Origin: Butyrivibrio fibrisolvens
Lineage (GTDB): Bacteria > Bacillota > Clostridia > Lachnospirales > Lachnospiraceae
Direction of reading: 5' to 3'
Assembly: GCF_037113525.1 (NCBI RefSeq)
Contig: NZ_CP146963.1
Location: forward strand, 3,720,001 to 3,784,000
DNA length: 64,000 nucleotides
Below, in pieces: positions 52,272 through 60,892 of the stretch. A program made the position numbers and the translations under genes. Every line of letters begins with the position of its first letter. The stretch's first letter is position 1. The notes below the pieces were generated by a model. The model was not told the DNA's origin and made no database searches. It saw only the letters and a list, made by a program, of their open reading frames with translations.

Positions 52272-52332
52272 TGTTAACCTCATGTCGCGAGTGACTAATA
52301 GTTATAATTGGTGGAGCTCGCTACACCAACTT
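52269..52332 (-). repeat. Dispersed leader module, copy B (before gntR)
   Basis: On the minus strand this reads a GGTGTAGCGAGCTCCACC hairpin, then ATTAGTCACTCGCGACATGA and GGTTAACAATG, matching 4808-4880 closely. The final ATG is the gntR start codon. The hairpin lies in the 5' untranslated region directly before the ribosome site. Confidence 0.6.
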
Positions 52333-52352
52333 ATGTCGTTGCAACTGTTTAT

Positions 52353-52388
52353 GTGTTATATATACACCCATAACACTCATTATGTCAA
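52353..52388 (-). promoter_or_regulatory. gntR promoter with overlapping operator-like repeat
   Basis: On the minus strand TTGACA (52383-52388) and TATATA (52359-52364) are separated by 18 bp. The inverted repeat GTGTTAT (52353-52359) and ATAACAC (52370-52376) lies across the spacer and -10 box. That is the position expected for autoregulation by the GntR protein. Confidence 0.55.
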
Positions 52389-52410
52389 CACCCTTGATTT
52401 ATTTTTTTAG

Positions 52411-52439
52411 TTGACATCTCTTTTTGATTGAGTCATTAT
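52411..52439 (+). promoter_or_regulatory. Promoter of metG
   Basis: TTGACA (52411-52416) and CATTAT (52434-52439) are separated by 17 bp. Transcription from about 52446 would include the whole T-box leader. Confidence 0.5.
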
Positions 52440-52519
52440 AAAGAGTAGGTTTCAAAATGACTTTTGATGCCTGATAATGACCTGTCAATATATAATCTTC
52501 AGGTCCATTATCAAACTTT

Positions 52520-52832
52520 ATTATTCAAAAAGGCTATGAAGAGAAGAGTAATCCCTTTTGATGTCCACAGAGAGCTTCCGTAGAGTATTCACGTAATATT
52601 CGCTGCTGAAAGGAAGTGACACAGACCGGATGAACCAGGCCTCGGAGCCGCATACGGATCCTTTTTTAGGTGATGCTATGACGGGAGTTCCCGTTACAGA
52701 ACAAGAGTATTAAGTCATTTAGTTGATGCGTACTTAATAAGCTTAAGCCGGTGACGGTTTAAGGAACAAGGGTGGCAACACGATCATTCGTCCCTGTAAC
52801 TACTAAACGGTAGTTGCAGGGGCTTTTTTATT
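52520..52832 (+). promoter_or_regulatory. T-box riboswitch of methionyl-tRNA synthetase
   Basis: A long leader with the conserved T-box AAGGGTGGCAACACG (52768-52782), the AG-bulge region AGAGAG and the GCTGAAAGGAAGTGAC segment of stem I. ATG at 52630-52632 is the likely methionine specifier. A terminator, CCCTGTAACTAC/GTAGTTGCAGGG followed by T6, closes the element (52792-52830). Uncharged tRNA-Met should favour the antiterminator and raise synthetase expression. Confidence 0.93.
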
Positions 52833-52873
52833 TTGTTCCCGAACTACCTTTTTTATCATGGAGGAATTATTAG

Positions 52874-54871
52874 ATGAACAAAAGACTTATGAGAGATGAT
52901 AAGCCTGTCTGGCCAAAGCGCGCGGTCATAACCGGCGGTATGCCTTACGGCAACAAGACTCTTCACTTCGGTCACGTGGGCGGTATGTTTATCCACGCTG
53001 ATATCTTTGCACGCTTTTTAAGAGACAGAATCGGTGAAGAGAACGTTATCTTCGTATCAGGTACTGACTGCTACGGCTCTCCTATCATGGAAGCTTACAG
53101 AAAGTTAAAGGAAGACGGTTACGAAGGAACTATAGAAGAATACGTTAAAGGTAATCACGAGAAGCAGAAAAAGACTCTTGCTGATTATAAGATAAGCCCT
53201 AACCTTTTCGGTGCTTCTGCTCTTGGTGAAGCAGGCAAGATGCACACAAAGGTATCTGCTGAGATCTTCAACAAGCTCTACGAAAACGGATATATCGAAA
53301 AGCTCTCTACTCTTCAGTTCTATGATGAAGAGAAGCAGGTTTTCCTTAACGGCCGTCAGGTTCTTGGTAAGTGCCCTATTCCTGGTTGCTGCTCAGACAA
53401 GGCTTATGCTGATGAGTGTTCTCTTGGTCATCAGTACATGCCATCAGAGCTTATCAATCCTGTAAGTGCACTTTCAGGTCAGAAGCCTTCACTTAAGGCA
53501 GTTACAAACTGGTACTTCTGCCTTGAAGATCTTATCGATCTTATGAAAGAGCGTAATGATGCTCTTAGAAAAGGCTCAAATACACGCCGCTACTCACTTG
53601 ATACTATCGGCGAATTCCTTGGTAAGCCAAGCGTTATCATTCCTCGTAAGAACATGAAAGATCAGGCTGCACTTGAGAGTCTTTTCCCTAAGTTTGAAAA
53701 GATCGATGAGGAAAAGAAGTCCTTCGTTCAGTTTATCTTCGAAAACCTTGATGCCCGCGATGAGGCTAAAAAGATTCTTGAGGAAAAAGGTGTTCACTAT
53801 ACATCAGGTAAGACTCTGGTTCCATTCAGACTTTCCGGTAATGTTGACTGGGGCGTAAAGGTTCCTGATAAGGAAGATCAGAAAGACCTTACTTTCTGGG
53901 TATGGCCTGAATCACTCTGGGCTCCTATCTCATTCACAAGAACTTATCTTGAGAGCAAGGGCCTTCCTGAAGATGAATGGAAGAAATGGTGGGATAGCGA
54001 TGACGCTATGGTTTACCAGTTCATCGGCGAAGACAATATCTATTTCTATGCTATTGCAGAAATGGGTATCTTCACAGGACTTAAATACAAGAAGGAAGAG
54101 CATCCTGATATGGCTGCTATCAATCTTCCTCATATCATTCCTAACAGACACGTTCTTTTCATGGACAAGAAGGCAAGTTCAAGCTCAGATATCAAGCCTC
54201 CGATGGCTGATGAACTCCTTGCATACTACACACCAGAGCAGCTTCGTATGCACTTCATGAGCCTTGGCCTTTCTTCCAAGAGCGTAAGCTTCAAGCCTCA
54301 GGTTTACATGCCTAAGGAAGAGCAGGAAGGTATCGATATGGTATTAAAAGAAGGAAACCTTCTTACCAACGTATTTAACAGACTTATCAGATCCTGCTTC
54401 TATGCTGTACAGAACAACTACGAAGGCAAGATCCCTTCAAACGAGATCACACCTTCTATCGTAGAGCTGTCCAAAAAGACTATTGCTGAGTACGAGCGTC
54501 ATATGTACAATCATGACTTCCATCGTATCTCATATACTCTTGATGACTATATCAGAGAGATCAACAAGCACTGGGTTAACAACGTTAAGAAAGCTGATAA
54601 CACTGGTGACCCTGAGCTTAGAAAACAGATCGTAGCAGACTGCTTCTATGCATGCAAGATCATCGCTATCTTAGTTCACCCTATCGCTCCAGACGGATGC
54701 GAGATGTTTAGAGAGTACATGAACATCGACAAGTCTCTTTGGAACTGGGATAAGATTCTTGATCCTATCTCATCTTATGTTGGTGATCTTGATAATCACG
54801 AGCTCAAAGAGCTTCTTCCAAGAGTTGACTTCTTCAAGAAGCATGAGTCTCAGTTCGCAGATGCTGAATAA
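52874..54871 (+). CDS. metG: Methionyl-tRNA synthetase
   Basis: Charges tRNA-Met. The 665-residue class I synthetase has the HIGH-type motif LHFGHVGG near residue 31, a zinc region CPIPGCCSDKAYADEC, and VWPESLWAPISF. The usual KMSKS loop appears as KKASSSSDIKPP, a divergent version that keeps the first Lys and a Ser. There is no C-terminal tRNA-binding (EMAP-like) domain. Its expression is controlled by the T-box upstream. GGAGGAATTATTAG precedes the ATG. Confidence 0.93.
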   Translation: MNKRLMRDDKPVWPKRAVITGGMPYGNKTLHFGHVGGMFIHADIFARFLRDRIGEENVIFVSGTDCYGSPIMEAYRKLKEDGYEGTIEEYVKGNHEKQKKTLADYKISPNLFGASALGEAGKMHTKVSAEIFNKLYENGYIEKLSTLQFYDEEKQVFLNGRQVLGKCPIPGCCSDKAYADECSLGHQYMPSELINPVSALSGQKPSLKAVTNWYFCLEDLIDLMKERNDALRKGSNTRRYSLDTIGEFLGKPSVIIPRKNMKDQAALESLFPKFEKIDEEKKSFVQFIFENLDARDEAKKILEEKGVHYTSGKTLVPFRLSGNVDWGVKVPDKEDQKDLTFWVWPESLWAPISFTRTYLESKGLPEDEWKKWWDSDDAMVYQFIGEDNIYFYAIAEMGIFTGLKYKKEEHPDMAAINLPHIIPNRHVLFMDKKASSSSDIKPPMADELLAYYTPEQLRMHFMSLGLSSKSVSFKPQVYMPKEEQEGIDMVLKEGNLLTNVFNRLIRSCFYAVQNNYEGKIPSNEITPSIVELSKKTIAEYERHMYNHDFHRISYTLDDYIREINKHWVNNVKKADNTGDPELRKQIVADCFYACKIIAILVHPIAPDGCEMFREYMNIDKSLWNWDKILDPISSYVGDLDNHELKELLPRVDFFKKHESQFADAE

Positions 54872-54914
54872 GCTGGCAGATCAGCACATTATAAATGTTT
54901 AATTATGGCAAAAG

Positions 54915-54951
54915 AATCTCACATCACTTTCATGTGGTGTGGGATTTTTTA
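54915..54951 (+). terminator. Terminator of metG
   Basis: AATCTCACATCAC pairs with GTGGTGTGGGATT around a six-base loop, followed by TTTTT, about 45 bp after the stop codon. Confidence 0.85.
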
Positions 54952-55089
54952 TATCACAGCATTTCTTTTTGAATTTTAATCCGTAATAAAATTATCAATA
55001 AGGCACTTTAACAGGCTATTTTATAATGTTTACAACCTAAGTCCTCTAATGATAAAATCTTGTCTAATGAAAAAAGGGGGAATTTTCAT

Positions 55090-55797
55090 ATGAATAAACT
55101 AATTCAGCTTAATGGATTATCTAAATCCTATGGCAGTGTTACCGCTTTGGATAACGTCAATCTCGAAGTTGAGAGCGGGCACATCGTTGGACTTCTTGGT
55201 CCAAATGGTAGCGGCAAGACCACTATGATCAAAATTCTTTGCGGACTGCTTAGACCTTCAAGCGGTACGGTTCTCGTGGATGGAAACAAAATAGGCGTAG
55301 AAACCAAAAGTGTTATATCCTATCTGCCTGACAAGACTTATCTTGATGAAAGCAGAACTATCAAACAGAACATCGAACTTTTCATGGATTTCTATCAGGA
55401 CTTTGATCCGGCACGTGCCTACGATATGCTTGCAAGACTTAATTTAAATCCGGATGTCAAGATCAAGACCTTGTCCAAGGGTAATAAGGAAAAGGTTCAG
55501 CTGATCCTTGTAATGAGCAGACATGCCAAGTTGTATATTCTGGATGAGCCGATCGCAGGTGTTGATCCTGCAGCAAGAGATTATATCCTGCATACCATTA
55601 TCTCAAACTATGATCATCAGGCTACTATCCTGATCTCGACACATCTTATCTCTGATGTAGAAAATGTACTTGATGAAGCCATCTTCTTGCAGAATGGACA
55701 TATCGTACTCCATTCTTCAGTAAATGCGCTCAGACAACAGCATGGTAAGACTATTGATGAACTGTTCAGGGAGGTATTCAGATGTTGGGGAAATTAA
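55090..55797 (+). CDS. ABC transporter ATP-binding protein
   Basis: A 235-residue ATPase with Walker A GPNGSGKTT, signature TLSKGNKEKV, Walker B LYILDEPIAGVDP and switch His in ISTHLISDVE. The LSKGN signature is typical of the YtrB/YhcH-type exporters. The start is the ATG at 55090 behind AAAAGGGGGAA. It overlaps the permease gene by 16 bp. The pair likely exports a lipid, peptide or antibiotic; no regulator gene accompanies it. Confidence 0.92.
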   Translation: MNKLIQLNGLSKSYGSVTALDNVNLEVESGHIVGLLGPNGSGKTTMIKILCGLLRPSSGTVLVDGNKIGVETKSVISYLPDKTYLDESRTIKQNIELFMDFYQDFDPARAYDMLARLNLNPDVKIKTLSKGNKEKVQLILVMSRHAKLYILDEPIAGVDPAARDYILHTIISNYDHQATILISTHLISDVENVLDEAIFLQNGHIVLHSSVNALRQQHGKTIDELFREVFRCWGN

Positions 55798-56600
55798 TTA
55801 AACATGAATTTATAGATACTTGGAAACTATTTTTATTACTTGATGTAGCAATACTGATTATCGGAGCTTTTATTGGACTTTCCGTAAGCACCTCAGCGTT
55901 CAGTAGTTCAGATGCTTCAGGTTTTTTTACAACTATGGGGCTCGGCTTATATACACTGATACTTCCATGCCTTGGAACAATATGCCTTGTTTTTATTGTG
56001 GTTCATTATTATCGCAGCCTTTACAGTTCGCAGGGGTATCTGACATTTACACTTCCTGCTACTACCAGTGAAATTCTTTTTTCAAGAATGTTGGTTGCTT
56101 ATATTTTTGAAATTATCAATATATTATGTATCATTCTTAGTATTGTTTTTGTAGTAATGGGATTTTATTCCATAGGCGAATCTGCTTCGGGTAATCTTTT
56201 TACGCATATGGTAGATAATATGATTGAAGGTCTCTATGAGACGCCAATTGAAGTTATTGTAACCAATGTACTCTGGGGAATATCTCGTATTATTTATTTT
56301 CTTACGACAGTATTTTTTGCTATAAGTCTTGGTCAGTTGTGGCAGAAGCATAGAATTATCGGCGCTATTGTAAGCTATTTTGGAATCAAGATCATATCAG
56401 CTATAATATCAACAATTTTTAAGGTTGTTAATAGTAATGATCTGCAAGATACCATTGAAATGTACCATTTAGATGAATATAATACAGATTCTGCATTGGT
56501 CATGGCTGCAGTCATAGGAACTGTTACATGCCTGCTGATCTCAGCTGCCATGTACTTTGCAAGCGTTTTGATCACCAAACATAAGCTTAATCTGGAATAA
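55782..56600 (+). CDS. ABC transporter permease
   Basis: A 272-residue membrane protein with six or seven helices and the N-terminal LIKHEFIDTWKLFLLL typical of ABC-2-type permeases. It overlaps the ATPase gene by 16 bp, so translation is coupled, and a strong terminator follows. GGGAGGTATTC lies before its ATG within the upstream gene. Substrate unknown. Confidence 0.85.
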   Translation: MLGKLIKHEFIDTWKLFLLLDVAILIIGAFIGLSVSTSAFSSSDASGFFTTMGLGLYTLILPCLGTICLVFIVVHYYRSLYSSQGYLTFTLPATTSEILFSRMLVAYIFEIINILCIILSIVFVVMGFYSIGESASGNLFTHMVDNMIEGLYETPIEVIVTNVLWGISRIIYFLTTVFFAISLGQLWQKHRIIGAIVSYFGIKIISAIISTIFKVVNSNDLQDTIEMYHLDEYNTDSALVMAAVIGTVTCLLISAAMYFASVLITKHKLNLE

Positions 56601-56624
56601 AAATGTGCCGCCAGACGCACCACT

Positions 56625-56664
56625 ATAAAAAGCCAATCGACAATTTTTCGTCGATTGGCTTTTT
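56625..56664 (+). terminator. Terminator of the ABC exporter pair
   Basis: AAAGCCAATCGAC pairs perfectly with GTCGATTGGCTTT around a seven-base loop and is followed by T residues, about 30 bp after the permease stop codon. Confidence 0.9.
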
Positions 56665-56677
56665 TAACTTATAAGTG

Positions 56678-56733
56678 GCTAGTGTACTGACTCGTTCATA
56701 TTTAATCAAATATGAATGAGCCAGCACACTAGT
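56678..56733. repeat. Second long hairpin after the terminator
   Basis: CTAGTGT and ACACTAG form the outer stem, and CTCGTTCATATTT and AAATATGAATGAG the inner one, with a small internal bulge. There is no clear T-run. It lies between two convergent genes and could be a back-up terminator for the GGDEF gene or a small palindromic repeat. Confidence 0.6.
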
Positions 56734-56795
56734 TTATTATCTCTGATTCTATCTCATTATCTTTTTTCAACTTTATTGTCTTTTATCCTGCCTTA

Positions 56796-58574
56796 TCACC
56801 TTACAACTACTTTATTTCTTCCGGTTTCTTTTGCTTCATAAAGTGCTTCATCAATTCTCTTAAAGACGCTATCTACACTGTCTTTATCTTTGACCATGGT
56901 AAGGCCTATGCTAATTGTAATATGCCCAACTTCTCCGAATTCCATCTGTGCCACACCCTCACGCATCGCTTCACAGAATTCTTTGGCTTCTTCAAATGAC
57001 AAATTTGGTTTTATTCCTACAAATTCTTCGCCACCCCATCTTCCGATAACATCTGCCTGATTGAAGAGATACTTAACCTGTCCTACACCATCTCTTAAGA
57101 CCATATCTCCTGCATCATGACCATAGGTATCATTTACCCGCTTAAAATGGTCAACATCAACCATCATAACAGCAATATTCTGGTATCTGCTTCTGTTTTC
57201 CAGGAACTTGTTCATAAAGTAATTAAGTGCTCTTCTGTTATAGATCTGTGTAAGCTCATCAAGACTGGCCACCTTAAATAGCTGTTCATTAGCTTCTCTT
57301 AAATCTAAAGTCGTAGATTCAAGGAAATTTACAAGACGGGTCGATAGTGGCAGGAATCCATCTTCTGAATTCTTCACATCGCTGCACATATATTTACTGT
57401 CAAAATGATATACAGGACGATCTTTTTCTTCAGGGACAGGTCCTTCTCTCATTCCAACAACTACGCAGGATGCGTTTAAAAATCCTCTCATACCATCCGC
57501 ATGAAGTATTTCTCCATAGCCACTTGCCCATGTAGATGATGAAAGAACGTGCTCATAAAAATCAAACTCAAGATCTGCCATGGCATCGCCCATAAGCATT
57601 CTTCTGCTCATGCAGGCATAGACAAGAATAGCCTGTGGGTAAAATTCTGAAAGCTTTACAGCATTTTGTCCCGACTCAGAAAGAAGCATATCTGTAGTTG
57701 AATAACTCAAACTTACAGAACTTCCCTGCGGAATCTGAGTTGCAAAGCACAAAGCTCCATCATCACGGTATTCAAGAGCTACTCTTGCAAGAGGTATTCC
57801 ATTGTCTTTTAGGAAGAAAGGAAAAGAACTGGTATTTTCAAAAAAGTACTCGTTCATGCCAATTCCAAGATGTTCCTGATATACAGAAAACGCAGGTTTA
57901 TTGTTTATCTCATAAACAATGCCTTTATCATCTGACTTTGTCACAACAAGTTCTTTACCAAGAGATTTGAATCCAAGATTATAATAATAGTCCAGGTTCA
58001 GGTCCTCGCCGCAAAAAGCTACAGCCAGGATTCCCCTGTTATATATCTTTTGCCCGACATATATCTTAGACCTGTCATCGCCCATTTTGTGGGTTCCTGC
58101 GAGGGCTCCAAACATGACTATATCTTTGTCATAACCTGCAACCCTGTCAATAAATGTTTCAGGGCACAGATCAAAAGCAGAAGACATCATCAGGATGCCT
58201 TTAAGATCTTTTTTGTCTTTAAGAAGCTTAACGTACTTTTCGCCTGCATCATACGTAGATAGTCCTGCAGAACAGTCGAATACATCAATACTAAAATATG
58301 CTTTGTCAAAAAATATAACGCAGCATACAACAACTTCAACAGAATGATTTTCACGGCTCAGAGCTCCATGATTGGTCATTCCAAACACTGACAGGCCGGG
58401 AAGATTTTCGCATAGCGTATCAAGGTCTTTTTGGATCAAATCTGAGTCATTACTAGGCTCAATAAGCTGCAAAAGACCTTTTTTACCATTAACATATTCC
58501 GGAGAATTTTTGATCTTATCTATCATCTCCGACATGCTAAGTCTGTCATCAAGAACGTAACGATGCTGGATCAT
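56796..58574 (-). CDS. FIST-domain sensor diguanylate cyclase
   Basis: A 592-residue cytoplasmic signalling protein. Residues about 15-385 form the FIST N and C domains (GILMMSSAFDLCPETF, DIVMFGALAGTHKMGDD, ILVYACMSRRMLMGD), thought to sense small ligands such as amino acids. Residues about 430-592 are a GGDEF domain with the intact active site RWGGEEF and the metal Asp in VMMVDVDHFKRVND. It should make c-di-GMP. A short coiled linker joins the parts. AAGAGGTAAGCC precedes the ATG. It stands alone. Confidence 0.92.
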   Translation of the reverse strand: MIQHRYVLDDRLSMSEMIDKIKNSPEYVNGKKGLLQLIEPSNDSDLIQKDLDTLCENLPGLSVFGMTNHGALSRENHSVEVVVCCVIFFDKAYFSIDVFDCSAGLSTYDAGEKYVKLLKDKKDLKGILMMSSAFDLCPETFIDRVAGYDKDIVMFGALAGTHKMGDDRSKIYVGQKIYNRGILAVAFCGEDLNLDYYYNLGFKSLGKELVVTKSDDKGIVYEINNKPAFSVYQEHLGIGMNEYFFENTSSFPFFLKDNGIPLARVALEYRDDGALCFATQIPQGSSVSLSYSTTDMLLSESGQNAVKLSEFYPQAILVYACMSRRMLMGDAMADLEFDFYEHVLSSSTWASGYGEILHADGMRGFLNASCVVVGMREGPVPEEKDRPVYHFDSKYMCSDVKNSEDGFLPLSTRLVNFLESTTLDLREANEQLFKVASLDELTQIYNRRALNYFMNKFLENRSRYQNIAVMMVDVDHFKRVNDTYGHDAGDMVLRDGVGQVKYLFNQADVIGRWGGEEFVGIKPNLSFEEAKEFCEAMREGVAQMEFGEVGHITISIGLTMVKDKDSVDSVFKRIDEALYEAKETGRNKVVVR

Positions 58575-58684
58575 AGGCTTACCTCTTATAGCAAACTCTG
58601 ATAGAGATATCCGGTGACATAATTACGTCTATTATTTCGGCATTTTTACACTATTCTCAACCCTTATATATTCGAGGTCTGTAA

Positions 58685-59773
58685 TTATTTTAAAGTTACT
58701 GTAAGAAGAACAGGATTATGGTCTGAATTTACAAATCCAAGGTCCTGAGTTTCGCAGGAATCGATCACAATATTAGAAGATACTATAAATCCATCAATAA
58801 CATAGTACTGGAAAGTATCCTTGTCTGCTCCATTGTAGATCTTATCAAGTGAACGGCATGTTGGAACGCTGCTATCTGTAATAAAAGTAACTCCATCACC
58901 AAATTCAGCTACATCTATACTTCCAGGCTGCCATGCACCTTCATATGTAGGATAAGCGCTTGCATCAGTATTGGAGAATACCTGATTGAAGTCTCCGCCT
59001 GCTATTACGTAGTTACCTGCATCAAGCTCAGCCTGAAGCACTTCGCGAAGCATGTTGGTCTGTGCAATCTTGCCTTCTCCGCTATCATAAGCTTCAAGAT
59101 GGAGATTGATAAGAACAAGTTCCTTGTCAGATCCCTGCACAGGAACTCTGGACACATTAAGACACTTCTTGAAATTACATGTGCTTACCGGCCATTTAAA
59201 TGGTACAGGAAGTGAAAGTCTTGTAGCTGATGCTATCTCAAATGATGACAGAGTCTGAATTCCAACTTTGGTCCTTCCGATTGGAGGAATTGGATATGGA
59301 ATGAAGATTGCATCCATATTAAGGGCATAAGAGCTTATTTTGCCCTGATTTCTTTCTGAAAAAAATGAAACTTCATTTATTTTATAGGATCTGTCTGCAA
59401 CTGTATCGACTTCCTGTAAGAATACGATATCAGGGTTTACAGTCTCAATTTCAGAATCAATAGCTTCAAGGTTTTCTTTAACTCTTTTTTCATCAGCAGT
59501 ATAAACCATAGAACCGCCGTCCATGAAGAAATCTGCGTTATCTCCCAAAGCTCCGTATCCTGTATTCCAGGTAAGTACTGTAAAAGTATCTCCTGTGGAA
59601 AGGTTCTTGGAAGATTCTCCTGTAAGCTCGATACTTTCTGTATCATCCGGTCTATATTCAAAAATAGTCAGAATACCAAATCCAACTACTACGATCAGTG
59701 CAAGAACTGCAATAATACAAATGATAACTTTTATAACCTTGCTGATTATTCCCATTTTATTTTTTCCAGCCAT
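58685..59773 (-). CDS. Membrane-anchored endonuclease/exonuclease/phosphatase family protein
   Basis: A 362-residue protein with one N-terminal membrane helix (about residues 10-38) and an outward-facing EEP domain. Family motifs are VLTWNTGYG, DIVFLQEVD, LVLINLHLEAYD, VIAGGDFNQVF and SDHNPVLLTV. Such enzymes cleave phosphodiesters in nucleic acids, phospholipids or inositol phosphates; the substrate here is open. The start at 59773 lies behind GAAGGGATC; an ATG eleven codons upstream is possible. Confidence 0.88.
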   Translation of the reverse strand: MAGKNKMGIISKVIKVIICIIAVLALIVVVGFGILTIFEYRPDDTESIELTGESSKNLSTGDTFTVLTWNTGYGALGDNADFFMDGGSMVYTADEKRVKENLEAIDSEIETVNPDIVFLQEVDTVADRSYKINEVSFFSERNQGKISSYALNMDAIFIPYPIPPIGRTKVGIQTLSSFEIASATRLSLPVPFKWPVSTCNFKKCLNVSRVPVQGSDKELVLINLHLEAYDSGEGKIAQTNMLREVLQAELDAGNYVIAGGDFNQVFSNTDASAYPTYEGAWQPGSIDVAEFGDGVTFITDSSVPTCRSLDKIYNGADKDTFQYYVIDGFIVSSNIVIDSCETQDLGFVNSDHNPVLLTVTLK

Positions 59774-60002
59774 TAAATCTGATCCCTTCAAAAAATGTCT
59801 ATACAAATCTGGACAAAGGAGAATTTTTCTTCCCCCACATCTTCATTATATTCAAAATTAAAACTTGGCACAAAAACGCGTTACATTTTATCACCTTTTT
59901 CATTTATGAGCAAGACATTTTGAAAGGGTCAGGTTTTATCAAGCTTAGGCCCATATAATAATCAAAATTAGTATTCCGCGCCGTTTAGAAGATAATAACT
60001 GA

Positions 60003-60782
60003 TTACTCAGATAGCTCATCGTCGCTATAATTCTTAGAACTGATCACAGTACATTTATCAGGAAAAATTTCCTTGCAGATTTTAAGTTCCAGCTCTTGTC
60101 TATGAATAAAGTGCCCTATCAGAGCATCTTCACCTTTGAGCCCTTTTTCTTTTGCATAAGGGGAATTATCAAAATAATCGATCATTAAAGGAAACCATAT
60201 CTCGTTCCCCTTATCATCAGACCGTTCTTTACGGATCACATTTAGATTACCTACAATATCATCAGCTTTCAGGTAGAAAACATGATAATCCTTATCTGAA
60301 AGAGTTTCTCTTATAGACTTGTAAAAATCTATGATCTCATCATCTGATGCGCATCTATATAGGATCATATCTTCAACAATGTTTTGAAAAAGTGAACATT
60401 CATAGATCATGTTGTCCTGGTTCCATGCCTTAAGCCTTGTAAAAACAATCTGTTTAAAGTCTTCATAAGAAACTCTTCCATTGTATATCTCATACTGCTC
60501 TAAATCTTTGTAAAAATCTCTATTATCAGTTCTTATCTTGGTATAGCAGACGATTCTTTTATCATTCTCTTTATAGGTATTAGCTTCTATTATGTCCTTC
60601 ATATCAGGATAGGTATTAAGTTTATCCTGATATGTCTGCTCATCCATATATGCGCACCATGCAAGCTCTATTTGGGAGTAGTCTCCCTCTTTGACGGTAC
60701 AACAATCTGTTTTAAGTTTTGATAATTTATCAACAAGGGTGCTCTTTCCGCTTCCCTGTAACCCTTCAACAAAATAATTCAT
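60003..60782 (-). CDS. P-loop nucleotide-binding protein, probable kinase
   Basis: A 259-residue protein with the Walker A motif FVEGLQGSGKST at its very start. The rest resembles small-molecule or nucleoside kinases only loosely: MIYECSLFQNIVEDMIL could be the lid or substrate region, and YHVFYLKADDI the following strand. I cannot name the substrate. It lies upstream of the EEP hydrolase gene and downstream of the ABC-F gene, with gaps over 100 bp, so each may be separate. The end is acidic. Confidence 0.7.
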   Translation of the reverse strand: MNYFVEGLQGSGKSTLVDKLSKLKTDCCTVKEGDYSQIELAWCAYMDEQTYQDKLNTYPDMKDIIEANTYKENDKRIVCYTKIRTDNRDFYKDLEQYEIYNGRVSYEDFKQIVFTRLKAWNQDNMIYECSLFQNIVEDMILYRCASDDEIIDFYKSIRETLSDKDYHVFYLKADDIVGNLNVIRKERSDDKGNEIWFPLMIDYFDNSPYAKEKGLKGEDALIGHFIHRQELELKICKEIFPDKCTVISSKNYSDDELSE

Positions 60783-60892
60783 ACAAAATCTCCTCTCCTT
60801 GTTGTCTATGAATATGCTTCAATAGGTACTCACAATTTTCTAAGGAACTAATTTGCATATACTTTCTTAATTTCTTTTTAAATCACTCAAAA

